A stretch of 64,000 nt of DNA, from NCBI GenBank assembly GCA_017432565.1, contig JAFRIW010000042.1, positions 1 to 64,000 of the forward strand, read 5' to 3'. Position numbers and translations under genes: made by a program. Positions 56,623-64,000 of the stretch are shown here, in pieces; the first letter of the stretch is position 1, and every line of letters starts with the position of its first letter. Source of the stretch: Lachnospiraceae bacterium. Its GTDB lineage: Bacteria > Bacillota > Clostridia > Lachnospirales > Lachnospiraceae. A model generated the notes under the pieces. That model worked only from the letters and a program-made list of their open reading frames with translations, did no database searches and was not told where the DNA came from.

Positions 56623-57235
56623 TCATTATTCTGAATACTCCGAACACTTTTCCGAGGATCACACAGCTGTCGACCAGGATCGGTTCCATTGAATCGTTCT
56701 CAGGCTGCAGCCTGATGTGGTCCTTCTCTTTATAAAACCGCTTGACTGTAGCGGAGTCATCTACCAGCGCCACAACAATTTCTCCGTTCTCTGCCGTGCT
56801 GCAGGAGCGGACAAAAATCATATCACCGTCAAGGATGCCGGCATTGATCATCGAATCTCCGTGTACATTCAGAACATAAGATTCTCCGCCGGGAACCATT
56901 TCCGCGGGAACCGGGAAATAGCTCTCAATATTCTGATGAGCAAGAATGGGCTCGCCGGCTGCGACACGGCCGACAACCGGAAGAGAGACCATTTCCGTGC
57001 GCACCATCTGGAAGCTGTCGTCACAGATCTCAATTGCGCGGGGTTTAGTGGGATCTCTGCGGATATATCCGTTCTTCTCCAGTGTTTCCAGATGAGAATG
57101 AACCGAAGAAGTGGACTTGAGATCCACTGCCTCACAGATCTCGCGGACTGCAGGCGGGTAACCCTTCGAGAGAATTTCCTGCTTGATAAAATCCAGGATC
57201 TGCTGCTGCTTTCTGGTGATTCTTCCGTTCGCCAT
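56618..57235 (-). CDS. lexA: SOS repressor LexA
   Basis: Represses DNA-damage genes and self-cleaves with RecA. The 205-residue protein starts [16 protein letters not shown]. The winged helix (about 8-65) has [20 protein letters not shown]. The self-cleavage site is Ala93-Gly94 in [11 protein letters not shown], with Ser128 in [10 protein letters not shown] and Lys165 in [11 protein letters not shown]. Upstream in-frame extension to 57430 is rejected because it would cover the promoter region. It is divergent from yneA. Confidence 0.96.
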   Translation of the reverse strand: MANGRITRKQQQILDFIKQEILSKGYPPAVREICEAVDLKSTSSVHSHLETLEKNGYIRRDPTKPRAIEICDDSFQMVRTEMVSLPVVGRVAAGEPILAHQNIESYFPVPAEMVPGGESYVLNVHGDSMINAGILDGDMIFVRSCSTAENGEIVVALVDDSATVKRFYKEKDHIRLQPENDSMEPILVDSCVILGKVFGVFRIMR

Positions 57236-57311
57236 TCTGATCTCCTCCGTACGTGTACGCTGTCTGCAAAGAACAGTGCCGATGTACATTTTTTTGTATA
57301 TCCTACCTGCT

Positions 57312-57340
57312 ATTATAAGGACACGGACAGGAAAAATCAA
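57312..57340 (-). promoter_or_regulatory. lexA promoter
   Basis: On the - strand, -35 TTGATT (57335-57340), 17-base spacer, perfect -10 TATAAT (57312-57317). Confidence 0.8.
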
Positions 57341-57364
57341 ACATATATTCCAAAAATATGTTCG
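57338..57364. promoter_or_regulatory. LexA boxes near the lexA promoter
   Basis: On the - strand GGAATATATGTTTG (57338-57351) and CGAACATATTTTTG (57351-57364) resemble the Gram-positive box CGAAC-N4-GTTCG with two mismatches each. The first overlaps the lexA -35, which fits autoregulation. They are imperfect, so confidence is moderate. Confidence 0.55.
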
Positions 57365-57384
57365 AAAAAATCCGCCCGGACGCA

Positions 57385-57413
57385 TTGACATTCGAATATC
57401 TGTTCGATATAAT
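57385..57413 (+). promoter_or_regulatory. yneA promoter with LexA box in the spacer
   Basis: Perfect TTGACA (57385-57390) and TATAAT (57408-57413) with a 17-base spacer. The spacer holds the LexA-type box CGAATATCTGTTCG (57393-57406, one mismatch to CGAAC-N4-GTTCG), so LexA would block RNA polymerase directly. Confidence 0.9.
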
Positions 57414-57423
57414 AGCAGAGTAT

Positions 57424-57437
57424 CGAACAAATGTTCC
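57424..57437. promoter_or_regulatory. second LexA box upstream of yneA
   Basis: CGAACAAATGTTCC matches CGAAC-N4-GTTCG with one mismatch. It lies 10 bases past the -10, near the expected transcription start. A further half-site CGAACATTTG begins near 57449. Confidence 0.75.
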
Positions 57438-57473
57438 GAACAAACCGGCGAACATTTGCAAAGGAGGTTTACA

Positions 57474-57878
57474 ATGCTGACTCAGTCCATTCCCGAGAGA
57501 ACCGATCATTTTCTGGTCCGTGTAGCGGAGAGCAGGGCGCGCAGAGCGCGGCAGATCCGCAGAAACTGCATTCTGCTGACCGTTGTTGTGATTATTCTCC
57601 TGGCCGGACTCGGTATGATTCTGTTCGGTATGAAGGCAAATGCCGCGGAAGAACCCGTTATCCCGAAGCAGAAGTGCTTCACCAGCGTCATGATCGGCTG
57701 CGGAGAGAGCCTCTATGACATTGCGGAGCGCTATATGGATGATGCCTATTATGATGATCTGGAGGATTATGTCGACGAGGTCTGCAGCATCAATCACCTT
57801 GACCGCCTCAACTGGGCTTCCAGCAAAGCGCTGAATGCAGGCAACTACATTATTGTCCCGTATTACTCCGAGACTTGA
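57474..57878 (+). CDS. yneA: SOS-induced cell division inhibitor (YneA-like)
   Basis: The 134-residue protein has a basic N-terminus, one membrane segment (about 31-51, [19 protein letters not shown]) and a C-terminal extracellular LysM-like part (about 70-134, with [14 protein letters not shown] and GNYIIVPYY). Divergent location from lexA, LexA boxes and this layout match the SOS division suppressor YneA of Firmicutes. The sequence itself is only weakly conserved, so the name is an inference from context. AAAGGAGG lies upstream of the ATG. Confidence 0.85.
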   Translation: MLTQSIPERTDHFLVRVAESRARRARQIRRNCILLTVVVIILLAGLGMILFGMKANAAEEPVIPKQKCFTSVMIGCGESLYDIAERYMDDAYYDDLEDYVDEVCSINHLDRLNWASSKALNAGNYIIVPYYSET

Positions 57879-57921
57879 AACTGCCCCCAAATTTGTGTGC
57901 TGTTACACATTTCTTTAAAAG

Positions 57922-57955
57922 CCCTCTGCAGACACTCACTCTGCAGAGGGTTTCG
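57922..57955 (+). terminator. rho-independent terminator after yneA
   Basis: Perfect 10-base arms CCCTCTGCAG (57922-57931) and CTGCAGAGGG (57941-57950), then TTTCGTCT. Confidence 0.8.
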
Positions 57956-57977
57956 TCTGTCAGGAATCAGCATTTAT

Positions 57978-57985
57978 GCTACAAT
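57978..57985 (+). promoter_or_regulatory. probable extended -10 promoter of the MBOAT gene
   Basis: TGCTACAAT gives an extended -10 (TGn-TACAAT, -10 at 57980-57985). The ATG at 57995 starts only 9 bases later, near the expected transcription start, and no Shine-Dalgarno sequence intervenes. The -35 is poor. Confidence 0.5.
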
Positions 57986-57994
57986 AGTAGCATC

Positions 57995-59470
57995 ATGCTG
58001 AAGCCGTTATTTCAATCTTACATTTTCATATTCGCCTTTCTGCCGGTTCTGGTTTTCGGGTTCTTTCTGATCCCGGGCGGAGCCGGCAGGAGCGGACGAA
58101 GCGGGGGCCTGCGGCGCGTCTTCCTGACCGCCATTTCGCTCCTGTTCTTTGCGTGTTTCGGCCTGAAAAACTTCGCGATTTTCCTGGCGAGCGTCGCGGC
58201 AAACACCGTGTTCGCGCTGCTGATCGACCGTGCCGCCGATGCAGAGAAAAGAAGAAAGGCACTGCTGTTTACAGCCATTGCCGCAAATCTTGCGCTTCTC
58301 GGGTTCTATAAATATTCCGGCGCACTGCCGATCGCCATCAGCTTCTATACTTTTCAGCAGATTTCTTTCCTCACAGATCTTTCCCGCGGGGAGATCGAAC
58401 TGGATCTGCCGGATTATCTTTTGTATATCACGTTTTTCCCGAAGATCCTGCAGGGTCCGATCGTCCGGTACCGCGAAATGAAAGAGCAGTTCGACCGGGC
58501 CGGCGAGACGCGGTTTTCCGGCGAACGCTTTCTGCGCGGCCTGTTTCTGTTCACCCTGGGGCTCGCCAAAAAGGTGCTTCTCGCGGATTACCTGTCCGGC
58601 TCCGTCGACTACGGCTATTCCATTCTGCCGCGCCTGACCTGGCTCGACGCCATGATCGTCATGATCGGTTTCTCCCTGCAGCTGTATCTGGATTTCTCCG
58701 GCTACTGTGACATGGGCGAAGGTGTCTGTGAGATGATCGGCATTGAACTGCCTGAAAACTTCCATCTGCCGTACCGCACCGGCAATATCCGCGATTTCTG
58801 GAACTGCTGGCACATTACGCTCAGCCGCTTTTTCCTCAAGTATCTCTACATCCCGCTCGGCGGAAACCGCAAAGGCAAGGCGCGCACTTATCTGAACCTG
58901 ATGATCGTTTTCCTGCTCAGCGGAATCTGGCACGGCGCCGGCCTGACCTTCCTTGTCTGGGGCGGCATGCACGGCGTCATGAGCGTGCTGCACCGGTTTC
59001 TGTGTGACGTCAAAGCATCAAAGCAGGGGAGGAGCCCGAAGGAGATCACACTCCTGCCGGATCATCCGGTGTTCCGGTTCTGCTCGGTTATCCTGAATTT
59101 CCTCTACGTCTCGGTGGCCTGGGTCTTTTTCCGCGCGGATTCCGTGCACCAGGCCCTCCAGCTGTTAAAGATCGTCTTCAGCAAGCCCTGGCTTCGCTGT
59201 TCCATCCGCCTGGCCAAAAGCTGCCAGCTGGACGAGATCTGGTACGCGCTGAAGATCCTGCATCTGGACAGCTGGCAGTACAGCGGCTACGTCAGTATGT
59301 GGATCGTCCTGATCGTTTCGGCCCTGATCGCATTCAACCGCCATACATTCCGCGAGTATGCGCAGCGCCACCGGATCGGCACCTTCACGTACGTCCTGCT
59401 GGCTGTTCTGTTTGCGTGGTGTGTCATCTCCCTCGGAGAAGTCAGCACCTTCCTGTACTTTAAGTTCTGA
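57995..59470 (+). CDS. MBOAT family membrane O-acyltransferase
   Basis: A membrane-bound O-acyltransferase (AlgI/DltB type). It moves an acyl group across the membrane to a sugar or wall polymer outside. The 491-residue polytopic protein has about 10-11 segments and the family motifs FYTFQQISFLTDL, FFPKILQGPIVRYREM, QLYLDFSGYCDMGEG, FWNCWHITLSRFFLKYLYIPLGGNR and the catalytic His in LLSGIWHGAGLTFLVWGGMHG. ATG 57995 lacks a Shine-Dalgarno sequence, though the following SYIFIFAFLPV matches a normal family N-terminus. An SGNH-like protein follows at 23 bases as probable partner. Confidence 0.9.
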   Translation: MLKPLFQSYIFIFAFLPVLVFGFFLIPGGAGRSGRSGGLRRVFLTAISLLFFACFGLKNFAIFLASVAANTVFALLIDRAADAEKRRKALLFTAIAANLALLGFYKYSGALPIAISFYTFQQISFLTDLSRGEIELDLPDYLLYITFFPKILQGPIVRYREMKEQFDRAGETRFSGERFLRGLFLFTLGLAKKVLLADYLSGSVDYGYSILPRLTWLDAMIVMIGFSLQLYLDFSGYCDMGEGVCEMIGIELPENFHLPYRTGNIRDFWNCWHITLSRFFLKYLYIPLGGNRKGKARTYLNLMIVFLLSGIWHGAGLTFLVWGGMHGVMSVLHRFLCDVKASKQGRSPKEITLLPDHPVFRFCSVILNFLYVSVAWVFFRADSVHQALQLLKIVFSKPWLRCSIRLAKSCQLDEIWYALKILHLDSWQYSGYVSMWIVLIVSALIAFNRHTFREYAQRHRIGTFTYVLLAVLFAWCVISLGEVSTFLYFKF

Positions 59471-59493
59471 AAAGAAAGGTTCGTAAGAGAGCA

Positions 59494-60621
59494 TTGAAGA
59501 GACTGTTTGAGGGCAAAATAAAGAATACCCGGGAGGACGGCAGTTTGTCAGTCCGCCGCGCCGGCACTGCTTTTGCGGTGACCGCGGGGTTCCTGTTCGC
59601 CGTCTGCATCCTGCTGACCGTGGTCGTGGACCCGTTTTTCCACTACCACAGGCCGCTGCCGGGCTTTCCGTATGTCGTGGACAACCAGCTCTCGCAGAAC
59701 CCCGGCATGGCGCGGAATTTTGCCTATGACAGCTTCCTGACCGGCTCTTCCATGACGCTGAACTTCGATACCGACGATTTCGCTGAGCTGATGGACCTGC
59801 GCCTGATCAAGCTCTCGAGCAACGGCGCCTACCCGAAGGATCTGTCCAATGTGCTGTCGTTTGTCTACGACAGGCGCTCCTACGCGCGGAAGACGAACGA
59901 CGTAAAGCGCGCCTATATTGCGCTGGATGTCTCGACCTTCACGGCAGATCCGGCCGAGACCAAGTATCCGCAGCCGTCGTACCTATATGACCGGTTTTAC
60001 CTGAACGACATCGCCTATGTCCTGAACAAGGACGTACTCCTGCAGTACATCCTGCGGCCGATTGCGGAGCGCGAGGCAACTGATCTGTCTACCGTCTACA
60101 TGACCGAATGGCAGACCGAGGAGTACTTCGGCGAAGTACCGGTCATGCAGGGCTTTGCGCCGGCACAGGCTGTCCCGGAGCCTCTGCCGGAAGACGCGCT
60201 GCTTCCGCAGAGCCGCATCAATCTGGCGCAGAACCTGTTCCCGTATATCGAGGCACACCCGGAAACCGAATTTGTTTTCTTTTATCCGCCGTACAGCATG
60301 CTGTACTGGTATAATGTCAATCAGGAGAACCGTCTGGACGCAGTCCTTGCGCAGTACCGGGACATCTCGGAGCAGCTGCTCGCTTATCCGAACGTCCGCG
60401 TTTACTTCTTCCCGGACATGAAAGAGATCGTCACGGATCTGGCCAATTACTCAGATTACCAGCACTACAACAAAGAGGTCTGCCGGGAAATGGTCAACTG
60501 TTTCGCGGACGGCTCCCACGAACTCACGCAGGAAAATCTTGAGCCGGCCCTGCACGGCATGCGCGCATTCATCGAAGAACAACTGCCGCATTTTGCATCC
60601 CTTGTTGAAGCTTATCACTGA
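59494..60621 (+). CDS. SGNH-like/AlgX-DltD-type acyltransferase partner of MBOAT
   Basis: A 375-residue membrane-anchored protein. One membrane segment (about 25-47, [20 protein letters not shown]) is followed by a large outer domain. DSFLTGSSMTLNF (about 79-91) has a GxSxx nucleophile-like Ser. SDYQHYNKEVC near 325 gives an Asp-x-x-His pair, as in SGNH hydrolases. These features match the second protein that completes acyl transfer from MBOAT partners. It starts at TTG 59494. Substrate is unknown. Confidence 0.78.
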   Translation: MKRLFEGKIKNTREDGSLSVRRAGTAFAVTAGFLFAVCILLTVVVDPFFHYHRPLPGFPYVVDNQLSQNPGMARNFAYDSFLTGSSMTLNFDTDDFAELMDLRLIKLSSNGAYPKDLSNVLSFVYDRRSYARKTNDVKRAYIALDVSTFTADPAETKYPQPSYLYDRFYLNDIAYVLNKDVLLQYILRPIAEREATDLSTVYMTEWQTEEYFGEVPVMQGFAPAQAVPEPLPEDALLPQSRINLAQNLFPYIEAHPETEFVFFYPPYSMLYWYNVNQENRLDAVLAQYRDISEQLLAYPNVRVYFFPDMKEIVTDLANYSDYQHYNKEVCREMVNCFADGSHELTQENLEPALHGMRAFIEEQLPHFASLVEAYH

Positions 60622-60635
60622 AAGGAGGAATCACT

Positions 60636-61418
60636 ATGCTGCCTGTTTATTCCCCTGAAGAGATCAAATCACTGAATCTCGGACTGAAAGGACGCACTGC
60701 CATCATTACCGGCGCCACGTCCGGAATCGGAAACTGCACCGCCGACTATTTTCTTTCGCAGGGCGCCAATGTCGTGATGAGCGGCCGCAATCCGAAGGTC
60801 GAGGAAATGGCCCGCGAAATGGGCGGGGAAAAGGCCGTCGGCGTGCGCGGAGACGTCTGTGACAGGGAGCACCGCGAAGCGCTGATCCGCACCGCAGAAG
60901 AAGTGTTCGGCGGAGCGGATATCCTGGTCAACTGCGCCGGTATCACACTTCTCGGCAACGCGGAAGAACTGTCGGAAGAGGACTGGAACAAAGTCATCGA
61001 AGTCAACCTGACCGCCAACTTCCTTATGGCGCAGGCGTTTGGCAAATATCTGATCGACCATGAGATCCGCGGCTGTATCGTCAATGTCGCTTCCCAGGGC
61101 GGTGTGATTGCATTAAAGCGCCATGCCGCATACTGCGCGTCCAAGGGAGGCGTCATCATGATGACGAAGGTCCTGGCACTTGAGTGGGGCGATTACGGGA
61201 TCCGGGTCAACGCCGTTTCTCCGACTGTTGTAATGACCGCCATGGGACACCAGGCCTGGGACGGCCCGCACGGAGAAGCGCTGAAAAAGGAGATGCCTTC
61301 CGGGCGCTTTGCGGAGCCCGAGGAAGTCGCGTCTGTTATCGCTTACCTGTGCAGTCCCGGCGCATCGATGATCACCGGACACAACCTGATTATTGACGGC
61401 GGATACACGATTAAATAA
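60636..61418 (+). CDS. short-chain dehydrogenase/reductase
   Basis: A classical SDR of 260 residues. Cofactor site is TAIITGATSGIGN; the rest includes VNCAGITLLG, the catalytic Ser in NVASQGG and YxxxK in HAAYCASKGGVIMMT. GIRVNAVSPTVVMTAMG and the C-terminal IDGGY are typical. Substrate is unknown; it resembles sugar-alcohol or gluconate-type enzymes. AAAGGAGG lies upstream. It is followed by a MATE transporter and an FMN enzyme. Confidence 0.9.
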   Translation: MLPVYSPEEIKSLNLGLKGRTAIITGATSGIGNCTADYFLSQGANVVMSGRNPKVEEMAREMGGEKAVGVRGDVCDREHREALIRTAEEVFGGADILVNCAGITLLGNAEELSEEDWNKVIEVNLTANFLMAQAFGKYLIDHEIRGCIVNVASQGGVIALKRHAAYCASKGGVIMMTKVLALEWGDYGIRVNAVSPTVVMTAMGHQAWDGPHGEALKKEMPSGRFAEPEEVASVIAYLCSPGASMITGHNLIIDGGYTIK

Positions 61419-61447
61419 CAGAGCAGAAAGACATTTACGGAAAGATA

Positions 61448-62818
61448 ATGCAGTTTGAAATGAAATCGGTTGACAACGAAGTTTTTTACGGCAAGCTGAA
61501 ACAGATCTCCCTGCCGATCATCCTGCAGAGCCTGATGCTTTCTCTGGTTGCTGCGGGAGATGCGCTGATGCTGGGCCGGGTTGCGCAGGAGCAGATGACA
61601 GCTGTCTCCCTGGCGACGCAGATCCAGTTTGTGCAGAATATGTTTCTGTTCGCGATTACCGGTGCCGCCTCAATTCTGGGCGCGCAGTACTGGGGAAAAG
61701 GAGATGAGAGCACGCTTCGGAAGCTCTTCAATCTGACACTCCTGTTTACAGGGCTGACCTCCGTTCTCTTTTTCTCAGCCTGCGAACTGGTTCCGGAGCT
61801 CCTGATGCATATTTTTGCCGCGGACGAAGGCCTGATCCGGATCGGCAGCGCCTATCTGCAGATCGCGGGATGGTCTTATCTCATCACCGGTATTTCCCAG
61901 AGTTATCTGGCGCTGATGAAGGTCACGGATCACGTAACCGAAAGTGCCTGGATCAGCTCCAGTGCTGTCATTTTCAACATTCTGCTCAACGCCGTCTTTA
62001 TTTTCGGTCTGCTCGGAGCACCGAGGATGGAAGCCCGGGGCGCCGCGCTGGCGACAACACTGGCCCGCGTGATTGAGCTGGGGCTGTGCCTTGTCCTGTC
62101 AGCCAGGAAAGACTACATTAAGCCGGATCTGCGGCATCTTTTCAGCCTCAACCGGGAGCTGACATCCGATTTTTCCAAACAATGCCTGCCTCTGATGGGC
62201 GGCTCGCTGTTCTGGGGCGTCGGTTTTACTTCCTATACCGCCATCATGGGGCATATGGGCGTGGACGCAGCCGCCGCCAACTCCGTCTCCGCGGTCGTGC
62301 GGGATCTGATCTGCTGCGCCTGCAACGGTGTCGGCAGTGCCGCGGCAATTATGGTCGGCAATGAACTCGGCGCCGGCAATCTCGAGCGCGGCAAGGCGTA
62401 CGGCATTAAACTGAAAAATCTGTCCTATGTCATCGGCTTTGCCTCCATGGCGCTGGTCTTCGCTGTGACGCCTTTTGTTCTGCATTTTGTGATTCTGACC
62501 GATCAGGCACAGAGCTATCTGAAGGGCATGATGCTCATCATGGGCATTTACATGATCGGGCGCTGCGTCAACACCGTGACCATCAACGGCGTCATAGACG
62601 GCGGGGGAGATACACTTTTTGACATGTACAGCCTGGCTGTCTGCATGTGGGGCATTGCCATTCCGCTGGCCTTTCTGGGGGCCTTTGTTTTCCACTGGCC
62701 GGTGCTGCTGGTTTACGCCTGCACCTGCCTGGATGAAGTCGGCAAAATCCCGTGGGTCATGCTGCATTTCCGCAAATACAAATGGGTGCGGAACCTCACA
62801 AAAGATCTGGAGGAGTAG
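61448..62818 (+). CDS. MATE family efflux transporter
   Basis: A 456-residue, 12-segment multidrug and toxic compound extrusion protein in the cytoplasmic membrane. It starts with YGKLKQISLPIILQSLMLSL. Two repeated halves are visible, with GAASILGAQYWGKGDE in the first and GSAAAIMVGNELGAGNLERGK in the second. Substrate is unknown. The SDR and the FMN enzyme beside it may share its transcript. Only GGAAAG lies before the ATG. Confidence 0.92.
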   Translation: MQFEMKSVDNEVFYGKLKQISLPIILQSLMLSLVAAGDALMLGRVAQEQMTAVSLATQIQFVQNMFLFAITGAASILGAQYWGKGDESTLRKLFNLTLLFTGLTSVLFFSACELVPELLMHIFAADEGLIRIGSAYLQIAGWSYLITGISQSYLALMKVTDHVTESAWISSSAVIFNILLNAVFIFGLLGAPRMEARGAALATTLARVIELGLCLVLSARKDYIKPDLRHLFSLNRELTSDFSKQCLPLMGGSLFWGVGFTSYTAIMGHMGVDAAAANSVSAVVRDLICCACNGVGSAAAIMVGNELGAGNLERGKAYGIKLKNLSYVIGFASMALVFAVTPFVLHFVILTDQAQSYLKGMMLIMGIYMIGRCVNTVTINGVIDGGGDTLFDMYSLAVCMWGIAIPLAFLGAFVFHWPVLLVYACTCLDEVGKIPWVMLHFRKYKWVRNLTKDLEE

Positions 62819-62822
62819 GAAT

Positions 62823-63710
62823 ATGTCAAATGAACACGCAGATTCTATTCAGATTGCTCGTAAATACATGGATTCTCTCGTGATCGAGGGCAGAGTGCTC
62901 GGAAGCATTCACCCCTCTGCGAAAGTCCGCATTCTCGGAACGGAATTTGAGACGCCGGTCATGACGGCGGCTCTGAGCCATCTGAAGGACGGCATGAAGA
63001 TTTATGCGGAAGGCGCCGCGATGGCCGGTGCTTTCTGTTCCATCGGCATGGGCAGCGTGGAGGAGATGAAAGAGGTCGCTTCCGCGGGCGGACGGATTAT
63101 GAAAGTCATCAAGCCCTACGCGGACCGGGAAGAAATCTTCCGCAGGATCCGCTGCGCCGAGGAAAACGGCTACTTTGCGGTCGGAATGGACGTGGAACAC
63201 GCGACCAACTCTGACGATGATGAAGACTCTTTTGTAGCCGGTTTTCAGATGAAGCAGCCGACGCTCGAAGAGCTGCGGGAATATGTGTCCTGCACACGGC
63301 TTCCTTTCTTTTTCAAGGGCGCCTTAAGCGTACAGGACGCGCTGACAGCACAGAAGCTCGGCGCGGCCGGCGTGATCCTCGGACATCACAACAGCCTGAT
63401 GAAATGGGCCATTCCGCCCGTAAAGCTCCTTCCCGACATCCGAAAGGCAGTGGGAGAGGATTTCATCCTGATCGCCGACGGCGGCATTGAGGACGGTTTT
63501 GACGCCTTCAAGGCACTTGCCCGCGGGGCGGACCTTGTCAGCGTCGGAAAGCCTCTGATGGCCGCTTATATGCAAAATGGTGCGCAGGGCGTCGCCGATA
63601 CGATCGGAACGTTTACGAAGCAGCTGAAGGCGATGCTGCTCCGTACCGGTTCACCTGACCCTGCGCATATTGATCCGTCAGTTGTGTATGAAGCTTACTG
63701 GTTAAGCTGA
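62823..63710 (+). CDS. short FMN-dependent alpha-hydroxy-acid dehydrogenase homologue
   Basis: A TIM-barrel FMN protein related to lactate/glycolate oxidases, 295 residues against 350 or more in the family. TPVMTAALSHLKDGMKIY (44-61), the FMN-type FFFKGALSVQDA (Lys165), GVILGHHN (His188-189) and IADGGIEDGFDAFKALARGADL with VSVGKP are kept. The GGRQLD segment after the catalytic His is replaced by HNSLMKW, and the QLY segment reads VIK. Substrate is thus uncertain. GGAGGAG lies before ATG 62823. Only four bases separate it from the MATE gene. Confidence 0.82.
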   Translation: MSNEHADSIQIARKYMDSLVIEGRVLGSIHPSAKVRILGTEFETPVMTAALSHLKDGMKIYAEGAAMAGAFCSIGMGSVEEMKEVASAGGRIMKVIKPYADREEIFRRIRCAEENGYFAVGMDVEHATNSDDDEDSFVAGFQMKQPTLEELREYVSCTRLPFFFKGALSVQDALTAQKLGAAGVILGHHNSLMKWAIPPVKLLPDIRKAVGEDFILIADGGIEDGFDAFKALARGADLVSVGKPLMAAYMQNGAQGVADTIGTFTKQLKAMLLRTGSPDPAHIDPSVVYEAYWLS

Positions 63711-64000
63711 TTAAGGTAATGTATCTGTCGGAGGTTCGTGCGGCATTTCTCCTTCGGGCATCTCAGGAGGCGTTCCGCCCGGTCCGCCCGGCATTTCCGG
63801 ACGTTCTCCGCCGTTTTCCGGCATTTCCGGGCGTTCTCCGTCTGCGGGCATTTCAGGCCTTTCTCCGCCGTTTCCCGGCATTTCCGGTCTGTCTCCCATG
63901 CCTGCGGAGCCGGAAGAGAGGACCAGCGCTTCTCCTTCAGAAGCAGTTCCTTCGGTATAAGCCGTACCTTCTATATAAAGCGTAAATCCGTTCAGATCAA
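63711..64000 (-). CDS. partial: C-terminus of a proline-rich repeat protein
   Basis: The reading frame is open from beyond the right edge to TAA at 63711-63713. It starts DLNGFTLYIEGTAYTEG and then runs into a tail of repeated ERPEMP units separated by Gly/Asn/Ala/Asp (about five), ending PPTDTLP. The body of the protein is outside the window. Clostridia have such tails on secreted carbohydrate-binding or CotH-type proteins, but nothing here fixes the family. Its stop abuts the stop of the FMN gene with no gap. Confidence 0.7.
   Translation of the reverse strand, partial: DLNGFTLYIEGTAYTEGTASEGEALVLSSGSAGMGDRPEMPGNGGERPEMPADGERPEMPENGGERPEMPGGPGGTPPEMPEGEMPHEPPTDTLP

Noticed and set aside
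57236-57430. N-terminal extension of lexA upstream of [11 protein letters not shown]
   Set aside because: It would cover the lexA promoter and LexA boxes; the conserved LexA N-terminus starts at 57235.
62619-62822. Extended start of the FMN enzyme within the MATE gene
   Set aside because: The extension is out-of-frame MATE sequence; ATG 62823 has GGAGGAG at good distance.
63720-63900. Open frame on the + strand across the proline-rich repeats
   Set aside because: It is the complement of the GERPEMP repeat tail and gives a Phe/Arg/Pro-rich low-complexity translation with no ribosome site.

Overview
The window looks like a chromosomal segment of a moderately GC-rich member of the Clostridia, most likely Lachnospiraceae. 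The inference rests on SepF-based division, a divergent lexA/yneA pair, an L27 precursor with an N-terminal extension next to its protease Prp, a fungal/archaeal-type Asd, frequent strong Shine-Dalgarno sites, and an mre-pbp2-min-rodA cluster. No rRNA or species marker is present, so genus is not claimed. Almost every gene is on the + strand, in dense runs with many stop/start overlaps. Only lexA and a partial gene at the right edge are on the - strand. No phage, IS element or CRISPR array was seen.

Layout. 1-152: a structured leader. 153-5530: branched-chain amino-acid genes leuB, ilvD and ilvB, with an L,D-transpeptidase translationally coupled to ilvB. 5591-9154: serine genes serC and serA plus a DUF1015 protein. 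9216-9288: tRNA-Thr(CGT) with its own promoter and terminator. 9358-14047: argH, asd, topB. 14074-18133: a large serine hydrolase, purine nucleoside phosphorylase and an adenosine-type deaminase (nucleoside salvage). 18182-24198: a membrane-anchored MutS-like ATPase, RNase HI, dUTPase, gltX and a UvrD-type helicase that seems to start at CTG. 24326-28250: a GH13-fold protein lacking its catalytic residues, a DUF5662 protein and pepT.

28281-37488: a tRNA-modification and DNA-repair block (miaB, mutS, mutL, miaA, a PLP lyase-like gene, radC). 37485-46080: the cell-shape cluster mreB, mreC, mreD, pbp2, minC, rodA, mgsA and a lipoprotein D,D-carboxypeptidase. MinC has no MinD or MinE beside it and lacks the RSGQ motif. 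46168-51327: a small P-loop protein, a HlyD-like membrane adaptor, sepF, aroB, lspA and an RluD-type pseudouridine synthase. 51386-56589: a cytidylate-kinase-like gene, the L21 leader, rplU, prp, rpmA, obgE, yhbY, nadD, yqeK and rsfS (ribosome assembly and NAD synthesis).

56618-57878: the SOS divergon lexA/yneA with visible LexA boxes inside consensus promoters. 57995-60621: an MBOAT acyltransferase and an SGNH-like partner, probably a cell-surface O-acylation module. 60636-63710: an SDR oxidoreductase, a MATE exporter and a short FMN-dependent alpha-hydroxy-acid dehydrogenase homologue. 63711-64000: the C-terminus of a proline-rich repeat protein on the - strand.

Most genes are housekeeping. 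The points most worth a second look are the catalytically degenerate GH13 protein, the MinD-less MinC, the CTG-start helicase, the DUF1015 gene in the serine operon, and the P-loop/HlyD-like pair beside sepF.
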